A DNA stretch of 64,000 bases from Verrucomicrobiota bacterium (GTDB lineage: Bacteria; Verrucomicrobiota; Verrucomicrobiia; CAIQCK01), in the NCBI GenBank assembly GCA_016235595.1, contig JACRJX010000029.1:1-64000 (forward strand). The letters are read 5' to 3'. The position numbers were made by a program, and so were the translations under genes. The notes under the pieces were generated by a model. It did not search any database and was not told where the DNA came from. It was given only the letters and a program-made list of their open reading frames with translations. Position 1 is the stretch's first letter. Every line of letters starts with the position of its first letter. Below are positions 55,960 to 64,000 of the stretch, piece after piece.

Positions 55960-57840
55960 TTACCAAACCTTGAGTTTGAGACTTCCTGCATCCAGCGTCT
56001 CAAAAGGTCCGGCTGTGGGAGTGGCTTTGCTCCGCTGCTTGCCGAAGTAGTCCGTGTCCACCTTCAGCGGCGAGCCGTTGGGATTCTCGTAGCGAACGCC
56101 GGAAATCTTCGCCTTGCCCAACAACTGGGTGGTCACAAGCTTCGTTTCCGCCTTTGACAGCGATACGGGAAACGTGAGATCGAGAGTCGCCGAACCGGCT
56201 TCCTCGACGAGCTTGCAGCCAAAGGGTTCCGGGAGCGTCAGCGGGTTGATTTCCCTGTCGTAGGGCCGTGCGCCGTTGAAATAGACGTTGCCGCCGGTTT
56301 GGAGCGGGAACTCGCGGTTGTCATAGACCCACAGGCCGCAACCGATGACACGTGCTGCGGGCTTCTTACCCTTCTGGGCGCCAGCCGGCGTTTCGGCGGC
56401 TCCGACGAAGAGATTGTTGTAGAAGCGATTATCGCCGCCCTTGATATTCACCAAGCCGGCGACCTTCGTCGAGTGCGCGGGATGGTAGGGTGTATCACGC
56501 TTCAGTTCCGGCTGGCTGATGATTCTGCCGGTGATGAGATTGTGCGCGTAAGCGCCACCCTGGGATACATCGAGCAGTGTCGTGGGAGACAGGAAGATGT
56601 TGTTGTCCACAACAAACGGCCCGTGATCCACCTCGACGAACAAATCCTCTCGCGCGTTATCGTGGAAGAGGTTCCGCGTGACGCGCGTCCCTTGAGCCAT
56701 CCAGTCCAGCCAGAGTCCGCGGCAGGTGCGGTAGATGTGGTTGCGGCTGATCTCGGTGTCGATGGCGGCATGGAACTTGATGCCCGCCATCTCCGCGCCG
56801 GTGAACAACTGCCGGACGTGGATATCGTGGATGATGTTCCCAGTGACCGTGCTGAACGTGCATCCCAGGCTGCCGACGACTCCGGCTTGTTCGCAGTGCG
56901 AGACGGTGTTGTTCCGGACGACGTGGTGGCCGATGTTCTCCTTCGTCCACGCGATGGCATGGGCATGGGCGCGCTCGATGGTCTTGACGTAACCCTCGGC
57001 GCTGTTGGCGGAGGTGTTGTCGAACTCATCGCCGTGTTTGCCCAGCGCGATGCCTGAACAAATGGAATGGCTGACCGTGTTGTTCTCGATGATCCAGCCT
57101 TTGCTCCAATGTGTGCCGATCAAGCCGACCTGCTCCGCCGTTGGCGGCGCCCACGGCGTGGCGGCATGACGCATCGCGAAGCCTCGGACGGTGATGAAAT
57201 TCCGGCCGGGTTTGTCCGGATAGAAAACCGTGCGGCGCACATTGATCTCGACGAGCTGCTCGTTCGGGTTGACGCCCTTGAACTGCGCCCAGATCGTTGT
57301 GCTCTCACCGTCCACCTTGCCGAACCAAAGCAGTGTCTCACCCGTCGGCTTCATTACATCGTCAAGCTTTGCCGCCTCAATCAGCCAGTCGCCGTTGAGA
57401 TAGACTGCGCCGGTGTGATGCTCGCGACCTTTCGGATTGAACCAGTCGCCGCGGATGAGATCGCCATAGGGATTGAAGCCGCGAAAGAACGAGTTCGGCA
57501 GCGTCGTCTTCCAGACATCATCCTGAACCTTCGTCCACTTCTTGATGACCTCCGACCCCTTGATCTCGACTTTCTCGCCCGGCGCGGCTTGATAGATGAT
57601 GCGTTTCTTGTCGGACGTACCGCCGCGCGGTGGGTTGATGCGCTCGCGATACACGCCTTCGTGGACGGTGATGACATCGCCCGGCTGCGCCAACTCGGCG
57701 GCGCGCTGGATCGTGCGCAGCGGCGCGGTTTTTGCGCCGGGGTTGGTGTCGTTGCCATTGGAGGCAATGTGGAACTCCGCAGCTTGAACGGTGACGGCGA
57801 GCGTCACCGCGCCACACAGGGCAATGATGGTCCTTTTCAT
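55960..57840 (-). CDS. Secreted right-handed parallel beta-helix protein
   Basis: The 626-residue protein has a signal peptide (IIALCGAVTLAVTVQAAEF) and a DUF1565-like opening FHIASNGNDTNPG with GVYRERINPPRGGTS. Many coils follow with NNT, NNI and GN turns (for example VVRNNTVSHCEQAG). It resembles glycan-binding or glycosidase-like beta-helix proteins. The shared TIQRAAELAQPGDVITV motif is common to carbohydrate-active helices. The URO-D-like gene ends 18 bases upstream. It is probably the extracellular partner of the sugar porter. Confidence 0.85.
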   Translation of the reverse strand: MKRTIIALCGAVTLAVTVQAAEFHIASNGNDTNPGAKTAPLRTIQRAAELAQPGDVITVHEGVYRERINPPRGGTSDKKRIIYQAAPGEKVEIKGSEVIKKWTKVQDDVWKTTLPNSFFRGFNPYGDLIRGDWFNPKGREHHTGAVYLNGDWLIEAAKLDDVMKPTGETLLWFGKVDGESTTIWAQFKGVNPNEQLVEINVRRTVFYPDKPGRNFITVRGFAMRHAATPWAPPTAEQVGLIGTHWSKGWIIENNTVSHSICSGIALGKHGDEFDNTSANSAEGYVKTIERAHAHAIAWTKENIGHHVVRNNTVSHCEQAGVVGSLGCTFSTVTGNIIHDIHVRQLFTGAEMAGIKFHAAIDTEISRNHIYRTCRGLWLDWMAQGTRVTRNLFHDNAREDLFVEVDHGPFVVDNNIFLSPTTLLDVSQGGAYAHNLITGRIISQPELKRDTPYHPAHSTKVAGLVNIKGGDNRFYNNLFVGAAETPAGAQKGKKPAARVIGCGLWVYDNREFPLQTGGNVYFNGARPYDREINPLTLPEPFGCKLVEEAGSATLDLTFPVSLSKAETKLVTTQLLGKAKISGVRYENPNGSPLKVDTDYFGKQRSKATPTAGPFETLDAGSLKLKVW

Positions 57841-57858
57841 TTGATGGTCCTTTCCCGG

Positions 57859-59112
57859 CTACCGGCTGTCCTTCAGCGCTTTGAACATGGCGAGCAGATT
57901 CTCCGTCGGCGTGTTGCCTTGGATATTGTGGACGGTGTCGAAGACAAAACCGCCGCCTTCGCCGAAGATTTCAAGCCGCTCGCGCACCTCGCGATAGACC
58001 TCGTCAGGCGTGCCGAACGGCAGCGTCTGTTGGGTGTTTGTGCCGCCGCCCCAGAAAACGAGGTGCTTGCCGAACTCCTTCTTCAGAGTCCGGGCGTCCA
58101 TGTGGGCTGCAGAGCATTGGACGGGGTTGAGGATATCGAAGCCGGCTTCGACGAAATCCGGCAGCAGGTCGAACACGGAGCCACACGAGTGGATGAACGT
58201 CTTCCACGACGATTTTGCGTGGACGAGATCGTTGACGCGCTTGTGGAACGGCTTGAAGAGATCACGATATGCCTGCTTCGAAATGAAAGGTCCGCGCTGG
58301 GTGCCGAAGTCGGTGCCGGTCAGGAACACCGCCTGCACGCGGTCGCCGAGCAGCCGGATGAGCTTCTCCAGGTTCTTCAACGCGATCTCGCACTGCTTCT
58401 CGAATATGGCCAGCACGTAGTCACGGCGAACGGCGGTGGAAACATACCATTCCTCAATGTCACGAATGCCTTTTGGGTGTTTCATCCACGGCGCCGGCAC
58501 GAGGGCGATATCGCCGAACGCCGCGCCGGGCATGGTGAGGATGATGCCGCGTGTGCCATCGTCGAGCGCTTCGATGCTCTGGCGATACCACGCCAGATTC
58601 GCATCGGTGAACTCGGCGAACTCTTCGAGATTGTCGGCGGGGTTGAGTTTGTCCTCATCGATCGGCGGCTGGCGCACGATCGAGTCGAAGAAGAACGCGC
58701 CCTTCGGCATACGGCCGCTCGGTGGCGCGCCCGTATCGCCTTCGGGATAGATCACCAGGTCACCTTCCGCCGTCTGGGTGACGTTGAACTTCTCCGGCAC
58801 AAGCGCCTCGGTGCCGTCAAATAGTGTGAACGGTTTCCAGCCGGTATTCTCGAAACCGAACATCGTCGCACGCGGTCTCAGCCCGATGACATCGATGCCG
58901 AGGGCGTTGCGCAGCTCGTCGTCCACTTCCCCGAGCATCTGGTAAGGCTCGATGACTTTGACGCGGTAGCCGGGGTCGCCGAGCACGGCGCGCCGCAACC
59001 GCGTGACGGCCGAGACATGAATGCCTGTAACCGCTGTGCCGCCCATGTCAACGGGGACGTGATCGGGTTGTTGGTGGCGCAGAGCCTTTTGGAGTCGTTC
59101 GCGTGAGGTCAT
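57859..59112 (-). CDS. Uroporphyrinogen-decarboxylase-family protein
   Basis: The start is taken as ATG 59112 (TSRERLQKALRHQQPDHVPV), the usual family beginning; ATG 59124 is an alternative. The 417-residue product has the URO-D barrel and a zinc-type HSCGSVFDLLPDFVEAG segment seen in corrinoid methyltransferase relatives. The heme enzyme's N-terminal arginine motif is not evident. Family members of this kind in glycan loci have no agreed function. It is the first gene of a three-gene operon with a beta-helix protein and a sugar porter, and diverges from the AraC gene. Confidence 0.85.
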   Translation of the reverse strand: MTSRERLQKALRHQQPDHVPVDMGGTAVTGIHVSAVTRLRRAVLGDPGYRVKVIEPYQMLGEVDDELRNALGIDVIGLRPRATMFGFENTGWKPFTLFDGTEALVPEKFNVTQTAEGDLVIYPEGDTGAPPSGRMPKGAFFFDSIVRQPPIDEDKLNPADNLEEFAEFTDANLAWYRQSIEALDDGTRGIILTMPGAAFGDIALVPAPWMKHPKGIRDIEEWYVSTAVRRDYVLAIFEKQCEIALKNLEKLIRLLGDRVQAVFLTGTDFGTQRGPFISKQAYRDLFKPFHKRVNDLVHAKSSWKTFIHSCGSVFDLLPDFVEAGFDILNPVQCSAAHMDARTLKKEFGKHLVFWGGGTNTQQTLPFGTPDEVYREVRERLEIFGEGGGFVFDTVHNIQGNTPTENLLAMFKALKDSR

Positions 59113-59150
59113 GACGGCCGACATCCTAAGCCTGCCGGGGGGAATACGCC

Positions 59151-59194
59151 ATTGCCAGAATTCGCATTGTGATATCCAAAATTCGCATCCAGAT
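59151..59194. promoter_or_regulatory. Tandem direct repeats 21 bp apart, probable AraC operator
   Basis: CCAGAATTCGCAT (59155-59167) and CCAAAATTCGCAT (59176-59188) are direct repeats differing at one base, spaced exactly 21 bp, two helical turns. Flanking matches (GAT after each site) extend the similarity. Spacing and direct orientation are typical for AraC-family dimers, and the site lies in the divergent region in front of an AraC-family gene. Confidence 0.65.
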
Positions 59195-59236
59195 GGTAAG
59201 ATGCATGGTCAGTCTGAGAAGACATCAACGAGAACC

Positions 59237-60142
59237 ATGCCCGAAATTCACGCCAAGCTGCCGCGCCGCGAAGACTGCCTGCGGCTGGACTACGTCTATG
59301 GCGGCACGGTCACGTATCGGCCCGGCGAGACGCTCGGTCCGCGCGTGCTCACCGATTACGAACTCGTGCTCATCATTGAAGGGCACGTCACTTATTGCCG
59401 CGACGAACGCGACCACGCCGCAGCGGCAGGCACGATCATCCTCGCGCGGCCGGGTTTTCACGAGAGCTACCGTTGGGACCCCAAGCGCGAGACGCGCCAC
59501 GCCTACCTGCACTTCAACCTCGATGCCATCCCGCGTGAATGGCCGGATGTGGCGGCGTGGCCGGTCGTGGTGGGCAAGCCCGATGCGGTTTGCGCGCCGT
59601 TGCTGCAACGCATCGTTGCGCGTTGCGGCTCCCAACCGCGCTGGCCCGCCGAGCGGCCGACTCGGGAGGTTTGTTGCCTGATGAAAACGCTGCTGGATGC
59701 GCTGCTCGAGAAACATCCTGCCGCAGCGCGTTCGGCCGAGACGGCCGCGCGCCCGGCGCCGGTGCAACGGGCGTTGAAGTGGATGCGCGAGGTGATTGAT
59801 GAGGAGCCGGAACGGTCGGTGTCATTGCAGGAACTGGCCGACGCCGCAAACGTTTCGCCGAAGCACCTCTGCCGGCTCTTCCAGCAACACATCGGCTGCG
59901 GGCCGATGCGGGCCTATCGGTTGTTGCGGCTGCAACTGGCACTGGTGTTGCTGTCGCGTTCGAACCTGACGGTCAAGCAGATCGCCAACCGTTGCGGTTT
60001 CGCGAGCCAGTTCCAGTTCTCGCGCTGTTTCTCCGAGACATTCCGCCGTCCACCGACAGAGGTGCGCCGCCGCCTCCAACGCGGCGAACATCCACCCAGC
60101 GCGGACCTGCCGCCAGACGTGATGCCGCGGGTGTTCTGGTGA
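59237..60142 (+). CDS. AraC-family transcriptional regulator
   Basis: The start is taken as ATG 59237 (PEIHAKLPRREDCLRLDYVY, 301 residues); ATG 59201 would add 12 residues. The N-terminal cupin-like domain (VLIIEGHVTYCRDERDHAAA...ILARPGFHESYRWDPK) should bind a sugar. The C-terminal double helix-turn-helix runs from about residue 205 (VSLQELADAANVSPKHLCRL, then LTVKQIANRCGFASQFQFSR). It probably controls the divergent URO-D operon and itself through the repeats at 59155-59188. GH95 converges on its 3' side. Confidence 0.93.
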   Translation: MPEIHAKLPRREDCLRLDYVYGGTVTYRPGETLGPRVLTDYELVLIIEGHVTYCRDERDHAAAAGTIILARPGFHESYRWDPKRETRHAYLHFNLDAIPREWPDVAAWPVVVGKPDAVCAPLLQRIVARCGSQPRWPAERPTREVCCLMKTLLDALLEKHPAAARSAETAARPAPVQRALKWMREVIDEEPERSVSLQELADAANVSPKHLCRLFQQHIGCGPMRAYRLLRLQLALVLLSRSNLTVKQIANRCGFASQFQFSRCFSETFRRPPTEVRRRLQRGEHPPSADLPPDVMPRVFW

Positions 60143-60178
60143 GCAACGCCTGCGGTGGTTGTTCCGACCGCGACGTCT

Positions 60179-62458
60179 CTATCCTTCCGCCCGTTTTCGT
60201 TCCAGCGTTTCGGTGAGTTGGTAGCTTGCGCCGATCTTGGTCTTGAACTCGGCCAGCCTTTCGCCGTAGCGGACTTTGCAGAGGCGGCCGAGTTTGGAGC
60301 GGATGGCCGCCTCAGCCAGCACGCCTTCCTTCCATACGATGTCCACCTCGAAGCCGCCGCGCGCGCAGAGGCCCTTGACACTGCCGTCCGGCCATGCGGC
60401 AGGCAGCGCCGGCAACAGGTTGATCTCCCCGCCGTGCGATTGCAGCAGCATCTCGGCGATGCCGGCACACGCGCCGAAGTTGCCGTCAATCTGGAATGGC
60501 GGAAGATCGTTGAGAAGGTTCGGCATCGTGGAGCGGCGCAGCAGCGCGATGAGGTTTTCGTGCGCCTTGTTGCCATCAGCCAGCCGCGCCCAGAGGTTGA
60601 CGAGCCAGGCGCGGCTCCAGCCGGGAAACGTGCCGCCGTTGGCAACGCGGCGCTCAAGCGTCTTGCGCGCCATCGTCGCCCACTCACGCGTGCCGTGAAC
60701 GGTAATCTGGCTGCCGGGATGCAGCGCGAACAGATGCGAGAAGTGGCGATGGGACGGCTCGACCTCTTCGTATTCCTCCGACCACTCCAAAAACCGACCG
60801 TCCTTGCCGGCGCGATGCCCGCGCAACCGGCCGCGCGTAGCGGTGATCTTTTGCAGAAACGCCTTGTCCGGCCCCTTGTCAACGGCAAGGGACTGGCCCG
60901 CCTCGACCAGCGCGTTGAACAACTCGCGCACGATCTGAATGTCCACCGAGGGTCCCATGCAGAGGCAACCGATGTAGCCGTCCGGCATGCGATACGCGTT
61001 CTGCGGCGAACACGATGGACCGGTGACAAGCCGGCCGCTCGCATCCTCCACCAGATACTCCAGCAGGAACTCGCCCGCCTCCTTCATCACCGGCCAGGCG
61101 CGCTCGCGCAAAAACGCCGCGTCGCCGCTGAAGAGATAACGCTCCCAGAAATGCAGCGAGAGCCACGCCGCGCCCATCGGCCAGAGGCTGAACCGCACCG
61201 AGTCGCCCGACGGCGCCGTGTCGCCCCATAGTTCCGTTGCGCTGTGCGCCACGAAGCCGCGGCAGCCATACATCCGGCGCGCTGTCTCGCGTCCCGACGG
61301 CCGCATCCGGTCCACATGATCGAACAACGGCACGTGGCATTCAGCGAGGTTGCACGGCTCGGCGGGCCAGTAGTTCATCTGCGTGTTGACGTCGAGCGTG
61401 TATTTGCTCTCCCACGGCGGCGTCATGCTGTCGTTCCAAAGACCCTGGAGATTCGCCGGCAACGAACCAGGCCGGCTCGACGCGATCAGCAGGTAACGGC
61501 CAAACTGGAAATGCAGCGTCGTCAATCCCGCATCCTGGCCGCCGGCGCGAAATGCCTCGACGCGCTTGTCGGTCGGCACGTTCGACTTGTCAGGGCCGCC
61601 GAGGTCGAGCGCGACGCGGGAAAAAAGCCGGCGATGATCGTCGCTGTGCTCGTCGCGGAGGCGCGCGTAGGGTTTCGCCGCCGCCTTCGCAAGCTGCTGC
61701 TCGCAAAGCTGGCGCGGCTCCGGCGCGCGGAACGTCGTATTCGCGGCCACCAGCAGCGTCACCGCGTCAGCACGTTCGACGATGACGTTGTCGCCGAGCA
61801 CGCGGACCACGCCGCCTTCGGCGACGGCTTTCAGCAACACGCAGTAGCGCACGCCGTCGGGTCCGCACTGGCCCTGCATGAACACTGTGTCGCCACCCAC
61901 CACGCCGGTGGCGCTTTCGAATGGCCGGCGACTGAGGTTTGCCGAGAGCGAAATCTGTCCGGGATGATCACTGGCGAGCCGCACCGCCACCACTGGATCC
62001 ACGGCGCTGGCGAACATCTCGCGAACAAACCGCACGCCGCGCAGCATGTAGCTGACGCGCGCCACGCCGGCCACGAGATCCAGTTCGCGGCGGTAGTCCA
62101 CGATGCCCTTGTGCGGCAGCAGCGCGGTTTCATCCGCGCCGCGGCCGAAGAGGTAAAGGTTCAGGTCGCCGAGCGGTTGATACGGCGACTGGTGACGCGG
62201 CGTCGCCTGCATGCCGTGCTCGGCGAGAAACTCCGCCTGCGCGACCTTGCCATCGAGCAGCAATCGCCGCACCTCCGCCAGCGTCTTGAGCGCGTCGGGA
62301 TTGATGCGGTCGCGTGACCCGCCATGCCACATCGAGTCCTCGTTGAGCAGGATGCGCTCCTGGTCAATCTTCCCAAAGATCATCGCGCCGAGGCGGCCAT
62401 TGCCGATCGGCAAAGCTTCCGGCCATTTGATGGCCGGTCTGTCGTACCAAAGTTTCAT
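60179..62458 (-). CDS. Glycoside hydrolase family 95 protein (alpha-L-fucosidase/galactosidase-like)
   Basis: The start ATG 62458 gives 759 residues. Family signatures are [43 protein letters not shown] (the catalytic Asn region) and the C-terminal [22 protein letters not shown]95 enzymes release fucose or galactose by inversion. No signal peptide is visible, so it probably acts in the cytosol on imported oligosaccharides. That fits the sugar porter gene nearby. Confidence 0.92.
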   Translation of the reverse strand: MKLWYDRPAIKWPEALPIGNGRLGAMIFGKIDQERILLNEDSMWHGGSRDRINPDALKTLAEVRRLLLDGKVAQAEFLAEHGMQATPRHQSPYQPLGDLNLYLFGRGADETALLPHKGIVDYRRELDLVAGVARVSYMLRGVRFVREMFASAVDPVVAVRLASDHPGQISLSANLSRRPFESATGVVGGDTVFMQGQCGPDGVRYCVLLKAVAEGGVVRVLGDNVIVERADAVTLLVAANTTFRAPEPRQLCEQQLAKAAAKPYARLRDEHSDDHRRLFSRVALDLGGPDKSNVPTDKRVEAFRAGGQDAGLTTLHFQFGRYLLIASSRPGSLPANLQGLWNDSMTPPWESKYTLDVNTQMNYWPAEPCNLAECHVPLFDHVDRMRPSGRETARRMYGCRGFVAHSATELWGDTAPSGDSVRFSLWPMGAAWLSLHFWERYLFSGDAAFLRERAWPVMKEAGEFLLEYLVEDASGRLVTGPSCSPQNAYRMPDGYIGCLCMGPSVDIQIVRELFNALVEAGQSLAVDKGPDKAFLQKITATRGRLRGHRAGKDGRFLEWSEEYEEVEPSHRHFSHLFALHPGSQITVHGTREWATMARKTLERRVANGGTFPGWSRAWLVNLWARLADGNKAHENLIALLRRSTMPNLLNDLPPFQIDGNFGACAGIAEMLLQSHGGEINLLPALPAAWPDGSVKGLCARGGFEVDIVWKEGVLAEAAIRSKLGRLCKVRYGERLAEFKTKIGASYQLTETLERKRAEG

Positions 62459-62526
62459 CCGATCTTTCGTTGGGAGTGTTGTCCGCCGGAAGCGCAAACG
62501 ACGCGCAAGGGTGGACGGGGTGGAAC

Positions 62527-63012
62527 CTAGTCGCGGAAGTTTTGGAACTGCAATGCCACAGGAAAATCGTGCCCGCGCACGGCGGTGATCACGGCCTGCA
62601 GTTCGTCGCGGCTCTTGCCGGTCACGCGAACCTGCTGGTCCTGAATCTGCGTGGTGACCTTGTGTTTCCCGTCGCGAATGAAGGTCGTGATCTGCTTGGC
62701 GATGTCCGTCTCGATGCCCTGCTTGATCTTGATCGTCTGCCGCGCGTGGCCGAGCGGCGAGATGTCCGGCACGCCCTGGTCCAGGCTCTTGAGACTGATG
62801 TTTCGCTTGGCGAGCTTGCCAAGGACGATTTCGGCAAGACCTTTGATCTTGAACTCATTCTCGGCGGTGAGCTTGATCTCATCTTTCTCGAGGATGATCT
62901 CCGCCTTGCTTCCCTTGAAGTCGAAGCGGTTGGCCAATTCCTTTTTGGCGATGTTGACGGCGTTCTCGATCTCCATCGAGCTGACCTGGCTGACAATGTC
63001 GAATGAAGGCAT
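62527..63012 (-). CDS. yajQ: YajQ-family nucleotide-binding protein
   Basis: The 161-residue protein has the YajQ hallmarks [27 protein letters not shown] and ISLKSLDQG. Family members bind cyclic-di-GMP or RNA. The length is normal. Transcription runs toward GH95, with 68 bases between. Confidence 0.94.
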   Translation of the reverse strand: MPSFDIVSQVSSMEIENAVNIAKKELANRFDFKGSKAEIILEKDEIKLTAENEFKIKGLAEIVLGKLAKRNISLKSLDQGVPDISPLGHARQTIKIKQGIETDIAKQITTFIRDGKHKVTTQIQDQQVRVTGKSRDELQAVITAVRGHDFPVALQFQNFRD

Positions 63013-63121
63013 GCCTGCATGTTAATTCGACGCCGGGAAAAGGGAAGGATTTTGAGTGGCCACGCGCAGATCGATGTTGCACCCCGGGCGGCGTTCGGGT
63101 TCTATCGGCGGTTCCTTGAAC

Positions 63122-63601
63122 ATGAACAAAAGCGCGCTAATCAAGAAGATCGTCGCCGACCTCGAAGGGAAGCTGGCGCTTTACGCCAAAGCGGCCCGCA
63201 CGGCCCGCGACGAAGCCACGGACGACGAGAGCAAGGCCGAGGACAAATACGACACGCGCGGGCTGGAGGCGTCCTATCTGGCGCGCGGCCAGTCCATGCA
63301 CGCCGCGGAAACCGAGCAGGCCCTCGAACAGTACCAGCGGCTCGCGGCTCGCGCCTTCAAGCCGAAGGATCCGATCGATGTCGGCGCGCTGGTCGAACTG
63401 GAAGGCAAAGACGGACAGACGTTCTACTTCATCGGTCCGTGCGCCGGCGGGACCGAAATCGTTCACGAGAAGAAAGAGGTGCTGGTCATTACGCCGCAGT
63501 CACCGCTGGGCCAGCAACTCGCCGGCAAGAAGCAAGGCGACCGCCTGAAGATCAAGATCGGCCGGTTGCCGGACGATTATTGCGTCATCTCGGTGTCGTA
63601 G
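63122..63601 (+). CDS. GreA/GreB-type transcription elongation factor
   Basis: The start ATG 63122 gives 159 residues. The C-terminal half (IDVGALVELEGKDGQTFYFI...VLVITPQSPLGQQLAGKKQG) is the FKBP-like GreA/GreB domain with the SPLG and AGKKQGD loop. The N-terminal 75 residues form a helical region that resembles, but is not identical to, a GreA coiled coil. It may rescue stalled RNA polymerase or act as a Gre-like competitor. Its 3' end overlaps the dus gene by 25 bases. Confidence 0.85.
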   Translation: MNKSALIKKIVADLEGKLALYAKAARTARDEATDDESKAEDKYDTRGLEASYLARGQSMHAAETEQALEQYQRLAARAFKPKDPIDVGALVELEGKDGQTFYFIGPCAGGTEIVHEKKEVLVITPQSPLGQQLAGKKQGDRLKIKIGRLPDDYCVISVS

Positions 63602-64000
63602 CGCGCGCCAGCAAACGGCTCCAACGCCATCGGCTTGTCATGGGCGAGGAACTCCTCGCATACACGGAAGACATCAGCCTTTGTCGTCACGCGGCAGATG
63701 TCGTGCATAAACCTGCCGCTCGGTTCCACGCCGACAGCGAGGAGACCCAGGTATTTCTTAATGGCGTGCACTTGCGTCGCTTCGCGCACACCGGGCGTGA
63801 CAATCGCCTCGTAGAGCGCGCACACATAGGCCAGCACGTCGCGGCCGCGCGGCACGAACACCGGTTCGCCGCGAAGGTGCTGGCGGATTTGCTGGAACAG
63901 CCACGGATTGCGGACTGCGCCGCGGCCGATCATCACGCCGCGCGCGCCGGTGACTTTTAGCACCTCTTCCGCCTTGCGCGCCGAATCCACGTTGCCGTTG
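63577..64000 (-). CDS. tRNA-dihydrouridine synthase, C-terminal part (runs off the window)
   Basis: Only the last 140 residues are in the window. They show GNVDSARKAEEVL, then GVMIGRGAVRNPWLFQQI with the FMN-phosphate region of Dus enzymes, and a helical C-terminal domain. The catalytic Cys and N-terminus lie beyond 64000. Subfamily not determinable from this part. Confidence 0.9.
   Translation of the reverse strand, partial: NGNVDSARKAEEVLKVTGARGVMIGRGAVRNPWLFQQIRQHLRGEPVFVPRGRDVLAYVCALYEAIVTPGVREATQVHAIKKYLGLLAVGVEPSGRFMHDICRVTTKADVFRVCEEFLAHDKPMALEPFAGARYDTEMTQ

Overview
The window is GC-rich, gene-dense bacterial chromosome. Its mix of genes points to the phylum Verrucomicrobiota, probably a Pedosphaera/Limisphaera-like lineage: many secreted beta-propeller, beta-helix and sugar-active proteins, Tat-exported enzymes, a SecA with a large insertion, and short dispersed palindromic repeats of kinds I associate with this phylum. 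That assignment is inference from gene content. I found no rRNA, tRNA, CRISPR array, transposase or phage gene.

Region 1 (1-16.1 kb, plus strand) is a run of ten co-directional genes. They encode a kelch/Asp-box propeller, two sialidase-like propellers, a two-lobed esterase, a double FAD oxidoreductase, an exported ankyrin protein, a beta-helix protein, a nucleoside hydrolase, an aldo/keto reductase and a Tat-exported propeller. Most carry export signals. Several stop and start codons overlap, so this looks like one extracellular or periplasmic catabolic unit. It ends at a beheaded secreted-protein gene.

Region 2 (16.1-23.6 kb, minus strand) is a tight nine-gene operon behind a palindromic operator: membrane protein, winged-helix regulator, IspH, membrane protein B, radical SAM protein, DUF4173-like membrane protein, a 53-residue ORF, membrane protein A (paralogue of B) and an SDR. 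The radical SAM gene ends in a 69-bp near-exact copy of the ispH 3' end. This operon is my best candidate for an undescribed system, perhaps isoprenoid or membrane-lipid chemistry.

Region 3 (23.6-46.6 kb) is mostly housekeeping: NCS1 permease, DUF2784, nrdR, mnmA, a HAD phosphatase, cutA and a CsgG-like protein on the plus strand. On the minus strand are pfkB-type kinase, coaB, coaC, gmk, yicC, trpB, trpF, trpC, prfB with a canonical programmed frameshift, lnt, secA and pyrE. pgi diverges from pyrE. trpC carries an in-frame two-helix membrane extension, and a peculiar iterated AT-rich sequence lies between trpC and trpF.

Region 4 (46.6-64 kb) returns to accessory metabolism: a DUF4432 epimerase-like protein, a D-aminoacylase with a transglutaminase-like protein, and a divergent pair of secreted von Willebrand A proteins. 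Then comes a sugar module: a minus-strand operon of URO-D-like protein, beta-helix protein and sugar porter, a divergent AraC regulator with two direct-repeat half-sites 21 bp apart, and a GH95 fucosidase-like enzyme. The window closes with yajQ, a GreA/B-like factor and the 3' part of a dihydrouridine synthase gene.
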